Positions 28,406 through 35,760 of a stretch of 64,000 bases of DNA are shown here, one piece after another. The translations under genes were made by a program, and so were the position numbers. Source of the stretch: an uncultured Lachnospiraceae bacterium (GTDB lineage Bacteria; Bacillota; Clostridia; Lachnospirales; Lachnospiraceae); assembly GCA_946566685.1 (NCBI GenBank), contig CAMNXA010000001.1, positions 124,001 through 188,000 on the forward strand. The letters are read 5' to 3'. Under the pieces are notes generated by a model, which saw nothing but the letters and a program-made list of their open reading frames with translations, was not told where the DNA came from and ran no database searches. Every line of letters begins with the position of its first letter. Position 1 is the stretch's first letter.

Positions 28406-29410
28406 TCACAATTTATAAAACACTCTCACAAACCATTTTGCACAATTCCAATGAATCATTCTCATAAAAACTGTAACGGCCAGTTTTTGTTTGGTTTCAA
28501 TATCAGTTTTCTTCATTATAGATAAATAGGGATTGCACATATATGCAGGGCAATAGCTTTCAAGAATCCTCTTTGCGTAATCGCACAATTCATCCAGCAT
28601 CTTAACATCGCTTTTTCTGTCTGATAACTTATAATATCGATGTTTCCTATTTGCTTCTAATATGAAATATGTAAAAAAACTCATTAACGTATATTCAAAG
28701 ATATCATAATCATCTGGCTTATAATCAATCACATACTGAACGGATTCCTCTAATTCTTTATATGGCACATCGGTCCGTAAAATCTTTCTTGTTGTTATAC
28801 TATCCAAATGAACCAGCTGAAAATATCCCTCATATTGCAAAAAATCTATATGATCAGTCAAAAAAAAAGCTGCCAGGTTAAACGGGTTATCTTCATACGT
28901 TTTTCCTTCCGGAAATCTCAAATTATGCATTTTCAAATAATCAAGCCGATACATTTTCCCATGCATATTCAAATGTCTAAGAATACACTTTCCCTGTTTA
29001 TCCAAATGATACCGCACATGAGAAATAATCTGACCATCTTCCGTAATTCGATATTGCCCACTGCATACGACATCCGATTGATTTTTTTCGGCCTTCGTTA
29101 CTAAATTGCAAAGATATTCTGAATCTAAATAATCATCACTATCTAAAAAAACAACGTATTTGCAATGCTCTAATCTATCCATTCCATAATTTCTTGCACT
29201 GGATAAGCCACCATTTTCTTTATTGTAATAGCTGATAAAAGAGTATTTACTTCTATATTCTTTAATAATGTCCTCGGTATGATCAAAGCTTCCATCATTA
29301 ACAATGACAACTTCGTAATCATCAAAATTTTGATGCACAACGGATTCTAAACATTTACGTATATACTTTTCCGCATTGTATGCAGGAATTATTATCGTCA
29401 CAAGGCTCAT
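28406..29410 (-). CDS. GT2 glycosyltransferase
   Basis: The protein has 334 residues. The GT-A core is intact: VTIIIPAYNAEKYIRKCLES, VNDGSFDHTEDII, ENGGLSSARNYGMD and FLDSDDYLD (DxD-type metal site). The C-terminal 120 residues are helical and carry no membrane span. It is a cytoplasmic inverting transferase of the repeat-unit assembly type. GAGGA is nine bases before the ATG. It is the first gene after the Rpn cassette and the right end of the AT-rich block. Confidence 0.9.
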   Translation of the reverse strand: MSLVTIIIPAYNAEKYIRKCLESVVHQNFDDYEVVIVNDGSFDHTEDIIKEYRSKYSFISYYNKENGGLSSARNYGMDRLEHCKYVVFLDSDDYLDSEYLCNLVTKAEKNQSDVVCSGQYRITEDGQIISHVRYHLDKQGKCILRHLNMHGKMYRLDYLKMHNLRFPEGKTYEDNPFNLAAFFLTDHIDFLQYEGYFQLVHLDSITTRKILRTDVPYKELEESVQYVIDYKPDDYDIFEYTLMSFFTYFILEANRKHRYYKLSDRKSDVKMLDELCDYAKRILESYCPAYMCNPYLSIMKKTDIETKQKLAVTVFMRMIHWNCAKWFVRVFYKL

Positions 29411-29528
29411 ATGGAAAATTCCTCTTTATACATTAATCTCTTCTTTCGTCAGTCTTTGTGCCAAAATAATCCGCTCCAAACAAAAAAATCCCGACACAAA
29501 GCATGTCCATGCACTGTACTTACCAGTC

Positions 29529-29553
29529 CAATTTCATACTTTATATCAGGATT
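29529..29553 (+). repeat. Left inverted repeat of Rpn cassette
   Basis: Inverted partner of 30547-30571, 24 of 25 positions identical. It lies 57 bases beyond the Rpn stop codon. Confidence 0.75.
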
Positions 29554-29610
29554 TTGTTATATTATTCCATATTGCAGAACCTTGTGCCTATTTCTATCTT
29601 TCTATTTACA

Positions 29611-30528
29611 CTACCAGTTCTGCCTAATCTTTTCCTCCGCTTCCGCCTCGCTCAGACCAAACTGTCTGGCCAATTGCTGGCAGGTAATCTCTCTGGAAAC
29701 AGATGCTTCTTTCATCATTCTAATCGCAAAGACAATGCCTTCCTCTATTCCTTCCTCTCTGGCTACCCGCCGGGTCTCCTGCACATCATATGCTTCAAAA
29801 TTTGCAAATAGTTCTCCCATATGCCGCTCCTTTACTTTTCCTGAAAATGCTTCTGCCTCCTCACGTGGCACATTAATCTTCACAAGCAATATTTCCACTA
29901 TCTGGGCTATGATATCCAGCAGGTATTCCGGTGATTTCGATGCAATGCCATTTAAGTACTCTGCACTGACATCTTTGCTGAGCTCTGCAAAGTCAGCTGC
30001 TTTCTGTAATTTGCTGATCATCATTACGATTGACAGTTCATCTTTCTTTTGCATGATCTCCGCATTGCTATAATCTTTTAATTGTACCAGAATGCATTTA
30101 AAGTTTGGTATATAGTCTTCAAAAACAGCACTTAAATAAACTCTGTTTTCCAATTCGATACCGTCATTCCAGTCAGCTGTCCCATCATAATAAACAATTG
30201 GAAGTACAGGAGGGTACTTAAAATCCTTTGTCTTGCTGATACCCTTATGTTCTCTTTCCTGCTCTTTCTCATAACTTTCCCAGATATAAACCATATAGCG
30301 TAATACCTGCATGATTACATTATAATCCACCCGGGATTTATGTTCAATAAGAGAAATCAAATAGAACGGTGTTTCGTTTCCTTTTAGGCGAATCTTTTTT
30401 ACAACATCCGAGTTCCTCTCCTCTGTGAACATATAGACATACTGTTTGGAAACATCTTCAATATCTTCCGGCTTCACATCTTTCAGCAGTGGTATATTCA
30501 CATACCCCTGTAGGAACTGGGAACACAT
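29611..30528 (-). CDS. Rpn family recombination-promoting nuclease / putative transposase
   Basis: The protein has 305 residues of the PD-(D/E)XK Rpn/YhgA-like family. D41 (ERNSDVVKK) and the ExK of YLISLIEHKSRVDYN (E62, K64) form the nuclease site. LRYMVYIWE and PPVLPIVYYDG are further family motifs. The C-terminus (ETRRVAREEGIEEGI then a helix-turn-helix-like QLARQFGLSEAEAEEKI) matches the usual end of Lachnospiraceae members. The protein starts at MCSQFLQGY, so roughly 20 N-terminal residues common in relatives seem to be absent, although no start lies further upstream. GGGAAGG lies directly before the ATG. Flanking inverted repeats support mobility. Confidence 0.8.
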   Translation of the reverse strand: MCSQFLQGYVNIPLLKDVKPEDIEDVSKQYVYMFTEERNSDVVKKIRLKGNETPFYLISLIEHKSRVDYNVIMQVLRYMVYIWESYEKEQEREHKGISKTKDFKYPPVLPIVYYDGTADWNDGIELENRVYLSAVFEDYIPNFKCILVQLKDYSNAEIMQKKDELSIVMMISKLQKAADFAELSKDVSAEYLNGIASKSPEYLLDIIAQIVEILLVKINVPREEAEAFSGKVKERHMGELFANFEAYDVQETRRVAREEGIEEGIVFAIRMMKEASVSREITCQQLARQFGLSEAEAEEKIRQNW

Positions 30529-30546
30529 CCTTCCCTTTCTTGCAAG

Positions 30547-30571
30547 AATCCTGATATAAAATATGAAATTG
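30547..30571 (-). repeat. Right inverted repeat of Rpn cassette
   Basis: Inverted partner of 29529-29553. It lies between the GT2 stop codon (30589) and the Rpn ATG (30528). Confidence 0.75.
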
Positions 30572-30588
30572 TCAAGGTACCTCTTTTC

Positions 30589-31638
30589 TTACATCTCAGC
30601 CTGCAATTCTTCCTGCACCGGCATTTCCTGATGTATCTTTTTTCCCACCACCTGATAGGTCTTTATTACTTCCTTCTCCATTTGCATCTGCATATAAATC
30701 GCATCATACTCGGTCTTTCTCGCATGATACTGCGTATCCTGAAGGAGTTTCCTGTTGGCCGCGATCACGTCAGCCAAAAGCCCTATCATAAATGTCAAAA
30801 AACCTATGATAATCAGCGTACATGCCAGGATAAGAGACTGCACATGTCCGCCGGATTGTCCCACTGCCATATAAAACAAAAATCGAAAACCAATTACCAG
30901 CCCGATCACCACCGGTGTGATTGCCAGATAGGTAAAAAACTTGAGCGGCTTATACATCATATACGCCCGAAGGATTGTAAGCATACTCTTTTTCACATAT
31001 CCCCAGATGCTGTGAAAAAGTCTTGATGGCCGAAGTTCCGCGTTTGTCCGCACCGGTACGCTTGTGAGCGCTATCTTCTCTCTGCCTGCCTGTACGATGG
31101 TCTCCAGCGTATAGGTATAATCATTGACCACATTGATACGCATGGCCGCTTCCCTGCTGAACGCCCTGAACCCGCTGGGCGCATCAGGTATGCTTGTATT
31201 GGAAGCCTTTCGTACCACCCAGCTTCCAAAATGCTGTAATTTCTTTTTGATAAAGGAAAAATGTTCGGTCTGGTCGATCGGCCTTGCCCCAATCACCATA
31301 TCTGCCTGTCCGTCCAGAATCGGTTGTATTAATTTCTGGATATCCTCGGCACAGTACTGGTTATCTGCATCCGTATTGACGATGATATCGGCCCCATTTC
31401 TAAGGCAGCCATCCAGTCCCGCCATAAACCCTTTGGCAAGCCCCTTATTCTGCTTAAAGTTGACCACATGTTGTACGCCCCATTTTCTTGCGACTTCTAC
31501 CGTATTATCCTGACTGCCGTCATTGATGATCAGATATTCTATTTCATCTATCCCTTCCAATTCTTTCGGAAGATCGTTAAGTGCGATCTCCAGCGTATCC
31601 GCTTCGTTATAACAGGGAATCTGGATAAGCAGTTTCAT
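30589..31638 (-). CDS. GT2 glycosyltransferase, polyprenyl-phosphate sugar synthase type (DPM1/GtrB-like)
   Basis: The protein has 349 residues from ATG 31638, preceded by GGAGG. The core is MKLLIQIPCYNEADTLEI, INDGSQDNT, VNTDADNQY (metal site), and PSGFRAFSREAA in the acceptor part. Two helices follow (about 235-260 and 275-300), then a C-terminal cytoplasmic tail. It resembles the DPM1-like branch and probably makes an undecaprenyl-phosphate monosaccharide used by one of the GT-C proteins, most simply the one encoded immediately upstream. Confidence 0.85.
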   Translation of the reverse strand: MKLLIQIPCYNEADTLEIALNDLPKELEGIDEIEYLIINDGSQDNTVEVARKWGVQHVVNFKQNKGLAKGFMAGLDGCLRNGADIIVNTDADNQYCAEDIQKLIQPILDGQADMVIGARPIDQTEHFSFIKKKLQHFGSWVVRKASNTSIPDAPSGFRAFSREAAMRINVVNDYTYTLETIVQAGREKIALTSVPVRTNAELRPSRLFHSIWGYVKKSMLTILRAYMMYKPLKFFTYLAITPVVIGLVIGFRFLFYMAVGQSGGHVQSLILACTLIIIGFLTFMIGLLADVIAANRKLLQDTQYHARKTEYDAIYMQMQMEKEVIKTYQVVGKKIHQEMPVQEELQAEM

Positions 31639-31714
31639 TATGTATACCTCCACTTCTCACTTTCGGAATAAGCCATTTTGTTATGCTGTTTTCATGGCAT
31701 AACGTCTCTGTTTT

Positions 31715-33574
31715 TTATTCCACCATAAACAATACAAACGATTGACTTTCACTGCATTTTTGATATCTGTCTTCCAGTACGTCCAGGCAGGTAAAATCCT
31801 GATCCACAACCAGAAAGCCTTCCGTTGGCAAAATACTTTCCAGTTCTTTCCATTCTGCTGTTTTATCTTCGTCCGTCCTATTGTTCTGCGCAGTTTCGCA
31901 TTTTAGATACTCCGTATCCTGCAAGCTGACAATCTCTATCTCTCTTTCTCTCACGGCAAACTGTATCAGATCGATATGAGGAAATCCCCCTCCATACAAA
32001 TAGGTGACCGGCATCTCATAATCCTCGATATATTGCGCGATCTTCAGATTATAATAATTGGTGTCATTAAAAGATTTGGTATATTTTTCTCCCAGAGTAA
32101 GCGCTAATACCGTTTCCATCAGCACAAACACGCCTAATAAATATAGGTATTTCTTAAATCGCATTCCTGCATATATGCCAAACATCACGCCCGCCATGAG
32201 CAGTAGTCCCAGGATAAAGCCTTTCGGGAACTCTGTCCTGATATCGTAGTTCCAATCATCTGACAGATAACTGATTCCAGGTGCAAAATAGCCCTGCATG
32301 ACAGTCAGGCCGCTTTGCAGCGCGCTTTTAAATGTAATTACAAACATCATTGCTGCCAGTACTGCACTCCCTGTAAATACGCGCAGTTTATGCTTCATCT
32401 CACCAAAAGAGAGAAGGCCAATTCCTATAAAGACCGGCAAAATATGTTCGTTGTATCTTCCGTAAACAAACCCGTCCAGTCTGCCGGGAGACATCATGGC
32501 AATTGCCGTGATCATAAATTGCCCTGTCATAGAGAGCAGGCAGAAAAAATAGAAATAATTTTTGTTATCATCATCTTTCGACATATTTTCCTCTTTTTGC
32601 TTTGGAAAATAACCTTGCAGCAGCCGCCCTGTCTTTTTGAGGCAGCTATATACGGCCGGAACAAGCAAGCCGAAAGATGCCATGATCAGATAATATAATT
32701 TCCCTGCACTGCTTTTCAAAAACTCCTTCATTCCATGAACTGTCAGCAGCGCTTTCAGCGTTTCCATGCGCCCCGTATAGTCATTCACAGAAAGTAGGCT
32801 GGCATCTGCTGCCATATATACGGTATCCATGACTTGTGCTTTTATCCACAAACCGCACATACCGCCTGCCGCCAATAAGACAATGACTGCTGCCAGGCTC
32901 TTACGGGCAGAAGGCTCCTTCCATGCATACATAAGGAGTGTCACAATCGCGGCGATGCATATGCCTGCCGTACGCATATGCACAAAGTATATATAAAGAA
33001 GTGCCAGCGACAACAACACTGCACTTATCCTATTCGGTTTCTCAATAAACAAAAGCAGCCGATAACAGAGGAACACATACAGAAACATAAGCAACGCTTC
33101 CGCTAATGTCATCTGCACATAAAATGACCACGGCGGATAGAAGACTGCCAATCCTACCGCCACTATAATCTGCATTTTTCTTTCCTGCTGCCCTTCTGCC
33201 GGATACAGTCTTTTATAAATTCCCCACAGTATTCCAACAGCGCTGCATTGCAATAGCATATTGACGGTAAGCGCTGCGCGGTATGCCATGATACTGTCCT
33301 TAAAGATCCACAAAACAGGCGTAAGAATGATCCCGTATCCAAAAGAATAGTAGGAACCAAGCGCTGTCGCGGCAGACCAGTCATATCCCAATGCCTGCGC
33401 TGCACTCGCCCAGTAGCCAAACTCATCCGGATAAATGGAAAAACCGCATACTTTATAAATATGAAATTGAAAAATGCAAAAAATAAGCAGCACAAAGAGC
33501 AATAAATACCGGAAGAAGAATCTTTTTCTTCCTCCGGTTATTGCCTGCATATCTTTAATACTTAACGATTGCAT
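31715..33574 (-). CDS. GT-C-like polytopic membrane glycosyltransferase
   Basis: About 619 residues with 12-13 helices. The first external loop carries YPDEFGYWASAAQALGYDWS then YYSFGYGIILTP, matching the protein at 20217-22085. VHMRTAGICIAA and MMSPGRLDGFVYGRYNEHI are other conserved-looking loops. A C-terminal external domain starts at about residue 500. ATG 33574 has AGGG five bases upstream and overlaps the preceding gene by 20 bases; ATG 33550 is an alternative lying just after that gene's stop. It forms the second gene of the operon that starts at the inverton and is followed by a GT2 able to make its donor. Confidence 0.6.
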   Translation of the reverse strand: MQSLSIKDMQAITGGRKRFFFRYLLLFVLLIFCIFQFHIYKVCGFSIYPDEFGYWASAAQALGYDWSAATALGSYYSFGYGIILTPVLWIFKDSIMAYRAALTVNMLLQCSAVGILWGIYKRLYPAEGQQERKMQIIVAVGLAVFYPPWSFYVQMTLAEALLMFLYVFLCYRLLLFIEKPNRISAVLLSLALLYIYFVHMRTAGICIAAIVTLLMYAWKEPSARKSLAAVIVLLAAGGMCGLWIKAQVMDTVYMAADASLLSVNDYTGRMETLKALLTVHGMKEFLKSSAGKLYYLIMASFGLLVPAVYSCLKKTGRLLQGYFPKQKEENMSKDDDNKNYFYFFCLLSMTGQFMITAIAMMSPGRLDGFVYGRYNEHILPVFIGIGLLSFGEMKHKLRVFTGSAVLAAMMFVITFKSALQSGLTVMQGYFAPGISYLSDDWNYDIRTEFPKGFILGLLLMAGVMFGIYAGMRFKKYLYLLGVFVLMETVLALTLGEKYTKSFNDTNYYNLKIAQYIEDYEMPVTYLYGGGFPHIDLIQFAVREREIEIVSLQDTEYLKCETAQNNRTDEDKTAEWKELESILPTEGFLVVDQDFTCLDVLEDRYQKCSESQSFVLFMVE

Positions 33575-34229
33575 ATGCACCCTGACCACCTGTTGTATCA
33601 AAAGTGATCGTATTAGGATTGGTGTCTGTATCCTGAAGGACACTTACTGCTCCACCCGGACGTACGCAGATTACTGCATATGTTTTACCATCCTGTGCGA
33701 AGGATTTCGGAATACCAACTTTCACGGAGATCTTCTCACCTTCCTGTGAAAGCAGACTGAACTGACCGCCAGCCTTCTTACCGATTTCGATGTTGATGCA
33801 GGGACCCACTGTAGCGCCTATAGCTGCTGCTGCATTGTCGATCACTGCCTTTGCAAGACTGCTCTTCTTGACATCCATATTGGAAAATCTTGCGTAAGGA
33901 ACTTCCCCGGCTGTGAGACCATAGCTTCCTGCAATCCCTGCAAGGCTGCTCGTGATCGCTGTTCCGTTTACACTGGTTGCGATATAAACACCCTGCACTG
34001 TGGACTTTGTGCCTGCAACCGTATTGGTTACAGGAATCTCGGCAATGCTGCTCACAGAAGACTCGCCGCCGTCACTAATGCTCTCACTAATGATCTCAAT
34101 GACTTTGTCTTCTGATTTAGAAGAGGAACCACCTGAGCCACCACTTGCAAGTACGCTCATGGACGGTGCTGCAACGAGAGCAACTGTCAAAGCGCTTGCC
34201 ATCATTCTTTGAATGAATTTTGTTTTCAT
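33555..34229 (-). CDS. Secreted protein of unknown function, first gene behind the invertible promoter
   Basis: The protein has 224 residues. A clear signal peptide (cleavage near VLASG, about residues 28-30) is followed by a Ser/Gly-rich linker and a predominantly beta domain ending TTGGQGAYAIVKY, which resembles the end of immunoglobulin-like or 'TYALV'-type domains of Clostridial surface proteins. There is no membrane anchor, LPXTG or lipobox. AGGAGG lies eight bases before the ATG, one of the best ribosome binding sites in the window. Only 26 bases separate the ATG from the left inverted repeat of the inverton, so expression should follow the orientation of that segment. Function is not recognised. 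Confidence 0.75.
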   Translation of the reverse strand: MKTKFIQRMMASALTVALVAAPSMSVLASGGSGGSSSKSEDKVIEIISESISDGGESSVSSIAEIPVTNTVAGTKSTVQGVYIATSVNGTAITSSLAGIAGSYGLTAGEVPYARFSNMDVKKSSLAKAVIDNAAAAIGATVGPCINIEIGKKAGGQFSLLSQEGEKISVKVGIPKSFAQDGKTYAVICVRPGGAVSVLQDTDTNPNTITFDTTGGQGAYAIVKY

Positions 34230-34255
34230 TCTTCTACCTCCTTATAATTTTCTTG

Positions 34256-34285
34256 AAATTTCATAAAATAAAATATATTACGAAA
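34256..34285 (-). repeat. Left inverted repeat of inverton (IR-L)
   Basis: Thirty bases identical to the reverse complement of 35533-35562. AT-rich, with one CG step near the inner end. It lies 26 bases upstream of the ATG of the secreted protein gene. Confidence 0.93.
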
Positions 34286-34306
34286 CAGGCTCTCCAGCGT
34301 CTGTTT
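34283..34306 (-). terminator. Hairpin after the recombinase gene
   Basis: AAACAG (34283-34288) pairs with CTGTTT (34301-34306), extended by a G-U and a G-C pair. Leftward transcription is followed by the T-rich inverted repeat. It could terminate recombinase transcripts before the polysaccharide operon in the present orientation. The stem is modest. Confidence 0.4.
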
Positions 34307-34344
34307 ATGCATATCAGCAGCACCCATACCAAATTTTTGACGGC

Positions 34345-35451
34345 CTAAAGATTCCCATTTAGCCGTTCCATCAAAATACGTTTTTGTCTGATAGATGTGT
34401 GTACATACAGCTGCAATGTGATCCGTATATCGGAATGTCCCATAATCTCACACAAACTTTTTGCATCGAATCCCAACTCTACACATCTGCTTGCGAAACA
34501 ATGTCTCAGGGCATGAAAGCGAAAACTTTGAAACCCATTTTCTTTCAAAAAACGTTTAAAGCGATATTGCAGTGTACGCGGTTCACAATAGGCAACTCTT
34601 TTTCCGGGAACAACATATTCTTCCGGCGAACTCTTTTTGCATTTCAGAAATCGGATCAGATTGCTGGGTAATGGGATATCTCTCACGGCATTTCTTGTTT
34701 TGGGCTCCATAATATAGATTTTTGTCTCAGAACTTCGACCAGAATATGTTCGTATCCTCTGCATCGTCTTATTGACATGAATCATGCCGCCATCCAGATC
34801 CACATCTTTCCAGCGCAGAGCGCATAATTCTCCGATTCTGATTCCGGAATTAATGGCAAGCAATATACCTGCCTGCTCCGGCACATCTTTTATATATAGC
34901 ATTTTTTCTACTTCTTTTATAGTTTCTATGGAGGGGAGTTCTTTGATCTCAGATTTGTTTTCGTATTTTCCTGTAAACGATAGGTTCGGTATCACATAAT
35001 GGACATTCTCATGTTGATTCTCATAATATTTGAGCGCCTGCCGAAACAGTCCAAGCATATTTTTAATGTATTTAGAAGATAGGCCGTCATCTTTTTTGGT
35101 CAGGATGAATTTTTGCACTCTGTCAGCACTCAACATTTCCGGATGCATCTGTGCCCAATATGGCAGCAGATGGTTTTCAACAATCTTTCGATAATTTGCA
35201 TAAGTTGATGGTTTCCAATCTTTTCTTTTCTGTTCCAGCCAGAAATACAGGATAATCCCTATGGTGTCTCCCTTTCCTCTGATATCGCCATATTTCTCTA
35301 TATATTTCTGCATTTTTCCCTTTACTTCGCTATAGTTCTTGCCATAAACAGAATGATATTTTCGCTTTTTATCCTCATCATACCCCAGGATAACCCTTCC
35401 TTCCCATCTGCCGTCTTTGCGTTTATAGATGTTTCTTCCTCTTCTTGGCAC
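34345..35451 (-). CDS. Tyrosine site-specific recombinase (integrase family), probable DNA invertase
   Basis: The protein has 368 residues. An arm-binding domain (NIYKRKDGRWEGRVILGY, residues 7-24) and SAM-like core-binding domain (about 60-155) precede the catalytic domain with R205 (SGIRIGELCALRW), K251 (EPKTRNAVRDIP), H313-x-x-R316 (HALRHCF), H339 (MGHSD) and nucleophile Y349 (QLYVHT). All active-site residues are present. GGAGG is eight bases before the GTG start. No excisionase, relaxase or other mobile-element gene is nearby, so this is not an obvious integrative element. The flanking perfect inverted repeats suggest its substrate is its own segment. Confidence 0.92.
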   Translation of the reverse strand: MPRRGRNIYKRKDGRWEGRVILGYDEDKKRKYHSVYGKNYSEVKGKMQKYIEKYGDIRGKGDTIGIILYFWLEQKRKDWKPSTYANYRKIVENHLLPYWAQMHPEMLSADRVQKFILTKKDDGLSSKYIKNMLGLFRQALKYYENQHENVHYVIPNLSFTGKYENKSEIKELPSIETIKEVEKMLYIKDVPEQAGILLAINSGIRIGELCALRWKDVDLDGGMIHVNKTMQRIRTYSGRSSETKIYIMEPKTRNAVRDIPLPSNLIRFLKCKKSSPEEYVVPGKRVAYCEPRTLQYRFKRFLKENGFQSFRFHALRHCFASRCVELGFDAKSLCEIMGHSDIRITLQLYVHTSIRQKRILMERLNGNL

Positions 35452-35491
35452 TGTAATTTCCTCCGATCCACTGTAAATTTTTAAAAAAACA

Positions 35492-35519
35492 TTGACATAA
35501 CCTGAATTTGCGTTACAAT
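35492..35519 (+). promoter_or_regulatory. Strong sigma-A promoter inside the inverton, reading rightward out of it
   Basis: TTGACA (35492-35497), 16-base spacer, TACAAT (35514-35519). The start point would fall near 35526, just before the right inverted repeat, so the repeat becomes part of the leader. As drawn it points away from the recombinase gene and into a terminator. Inverted, it would give a leader of about 63 nt to the ATG at 34229. Confidence 0.8.
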
Positions 35520-35532
35520 TAAAAAAGGTAAA

Positions 35533-35562
35533 TTTCGTAATATATTTTATTTTATGAAATTT
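35533..35562 (+). repeat. Right inverted repeat of inverton (IR-R)
   Basis: Perfect inverted copy of 34256-34285. Seven bases or so downstream of the predicted start point of the outward promoter. Confidence 0.93.
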
Positions 35563-35633
35563 TTAATTTGTTTGAAAGAATATGGGGTTTCTTCCGAATG
35601 TTTATAAGATAAGAATCGTTAGATTATAAGAGT

Positions 35634-35670
35634 CTAAAAAAGGATCTTGGGAAAGTTTCTCAAGATCCTT
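35634..35670 (-). terminator. Strong intrinsic terminator between the sialyltransferase-like gene and the inverton
   Basis: A ten-base perfect stem (35640-35649 with 35661-35670), extendable inward, is followed on the minus strand by six T residues. It should end transcripts of the 35761-36837 gene. On the plus strand the same hairpin is followed by ACCTGTTTTA, so it may also stop the inverton promoter in its present orientation. The rest of the 309-base gap (35452-35760) holds the inverton end and nothing else recognised. Confidence 0.75.
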
Positions 35671-35760
35671 ACCTGTTTTATCAGGAATATATTGCTTTGA
35701 AGGAAGCACAATTTAACCACAGTGCCTTATTCGTGTCTTATTTACTGCTTAGATGCAGTG

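Larger units (their letters stand above)
29529..30571 (-). mobile_element. Rpn gene cassette bounded by 25-bp inverted repeats
   Basis: The 25 bases at 29529-29553 and at 30547-30571 are inverted copies of each other with a single mismatch. Between them lies one gene, the Rpn-family nuclease at 29611-30528. The unit of about 1.04 kb sits between two GT2 genes that otherwise run in the same direction. The layout is that of a small IS-like element or an invertible cassette. No target duplication was recognised next to the repeats. Confidence 0.6.
34256..35562. other. Self-contained invertible DNA segment (inverton) with tyrosine recombinase and outward promoter
   Basis: Perfect 30-base inverted repeats (34256-34285 and 35533-35562) enclose 1.25 kb that holds a complete tyrosine recombinase gene, a hairpin behind it, and a strong promoter (35492-35519) pointing out through the right repeat. 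Recombination between the repeats would invert recombinase and promoter together. In the orientation shown the promoter faces right, toward a terminator and the 3' end of an oppositely directed gene; after inversion it would read into the minus-strand polysaccharide cluster starting at 34229. This arrangement is seen directly; inversion itself is inferred. Confidence 0.85.

Noticed and set aside
29611-30528. Rpn gene as a pseudogene because its N-terminus looks short
   Set aside because: The nuclease residues and C-terminus are intact, a ribosome-binding-like sequence precedes the ATG, and there is no frameshift.
31680-31703. Hairpin GTTATGC/GCATAAC between two minus-strand GT genes as a terminator
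   Set aside because: The T-rich run is on the plus-strand side; on the minus strand the stem is followed by AAAATGG, so it would not terminate the operon.
34345-35451. Recombinase as a remnant of an integrative element or prophage
   Set aside because: No excisionase, relaxase, phage or cargo genes and no direct att-like repeats; the perfect inverted repeats fit an invertible segment better.
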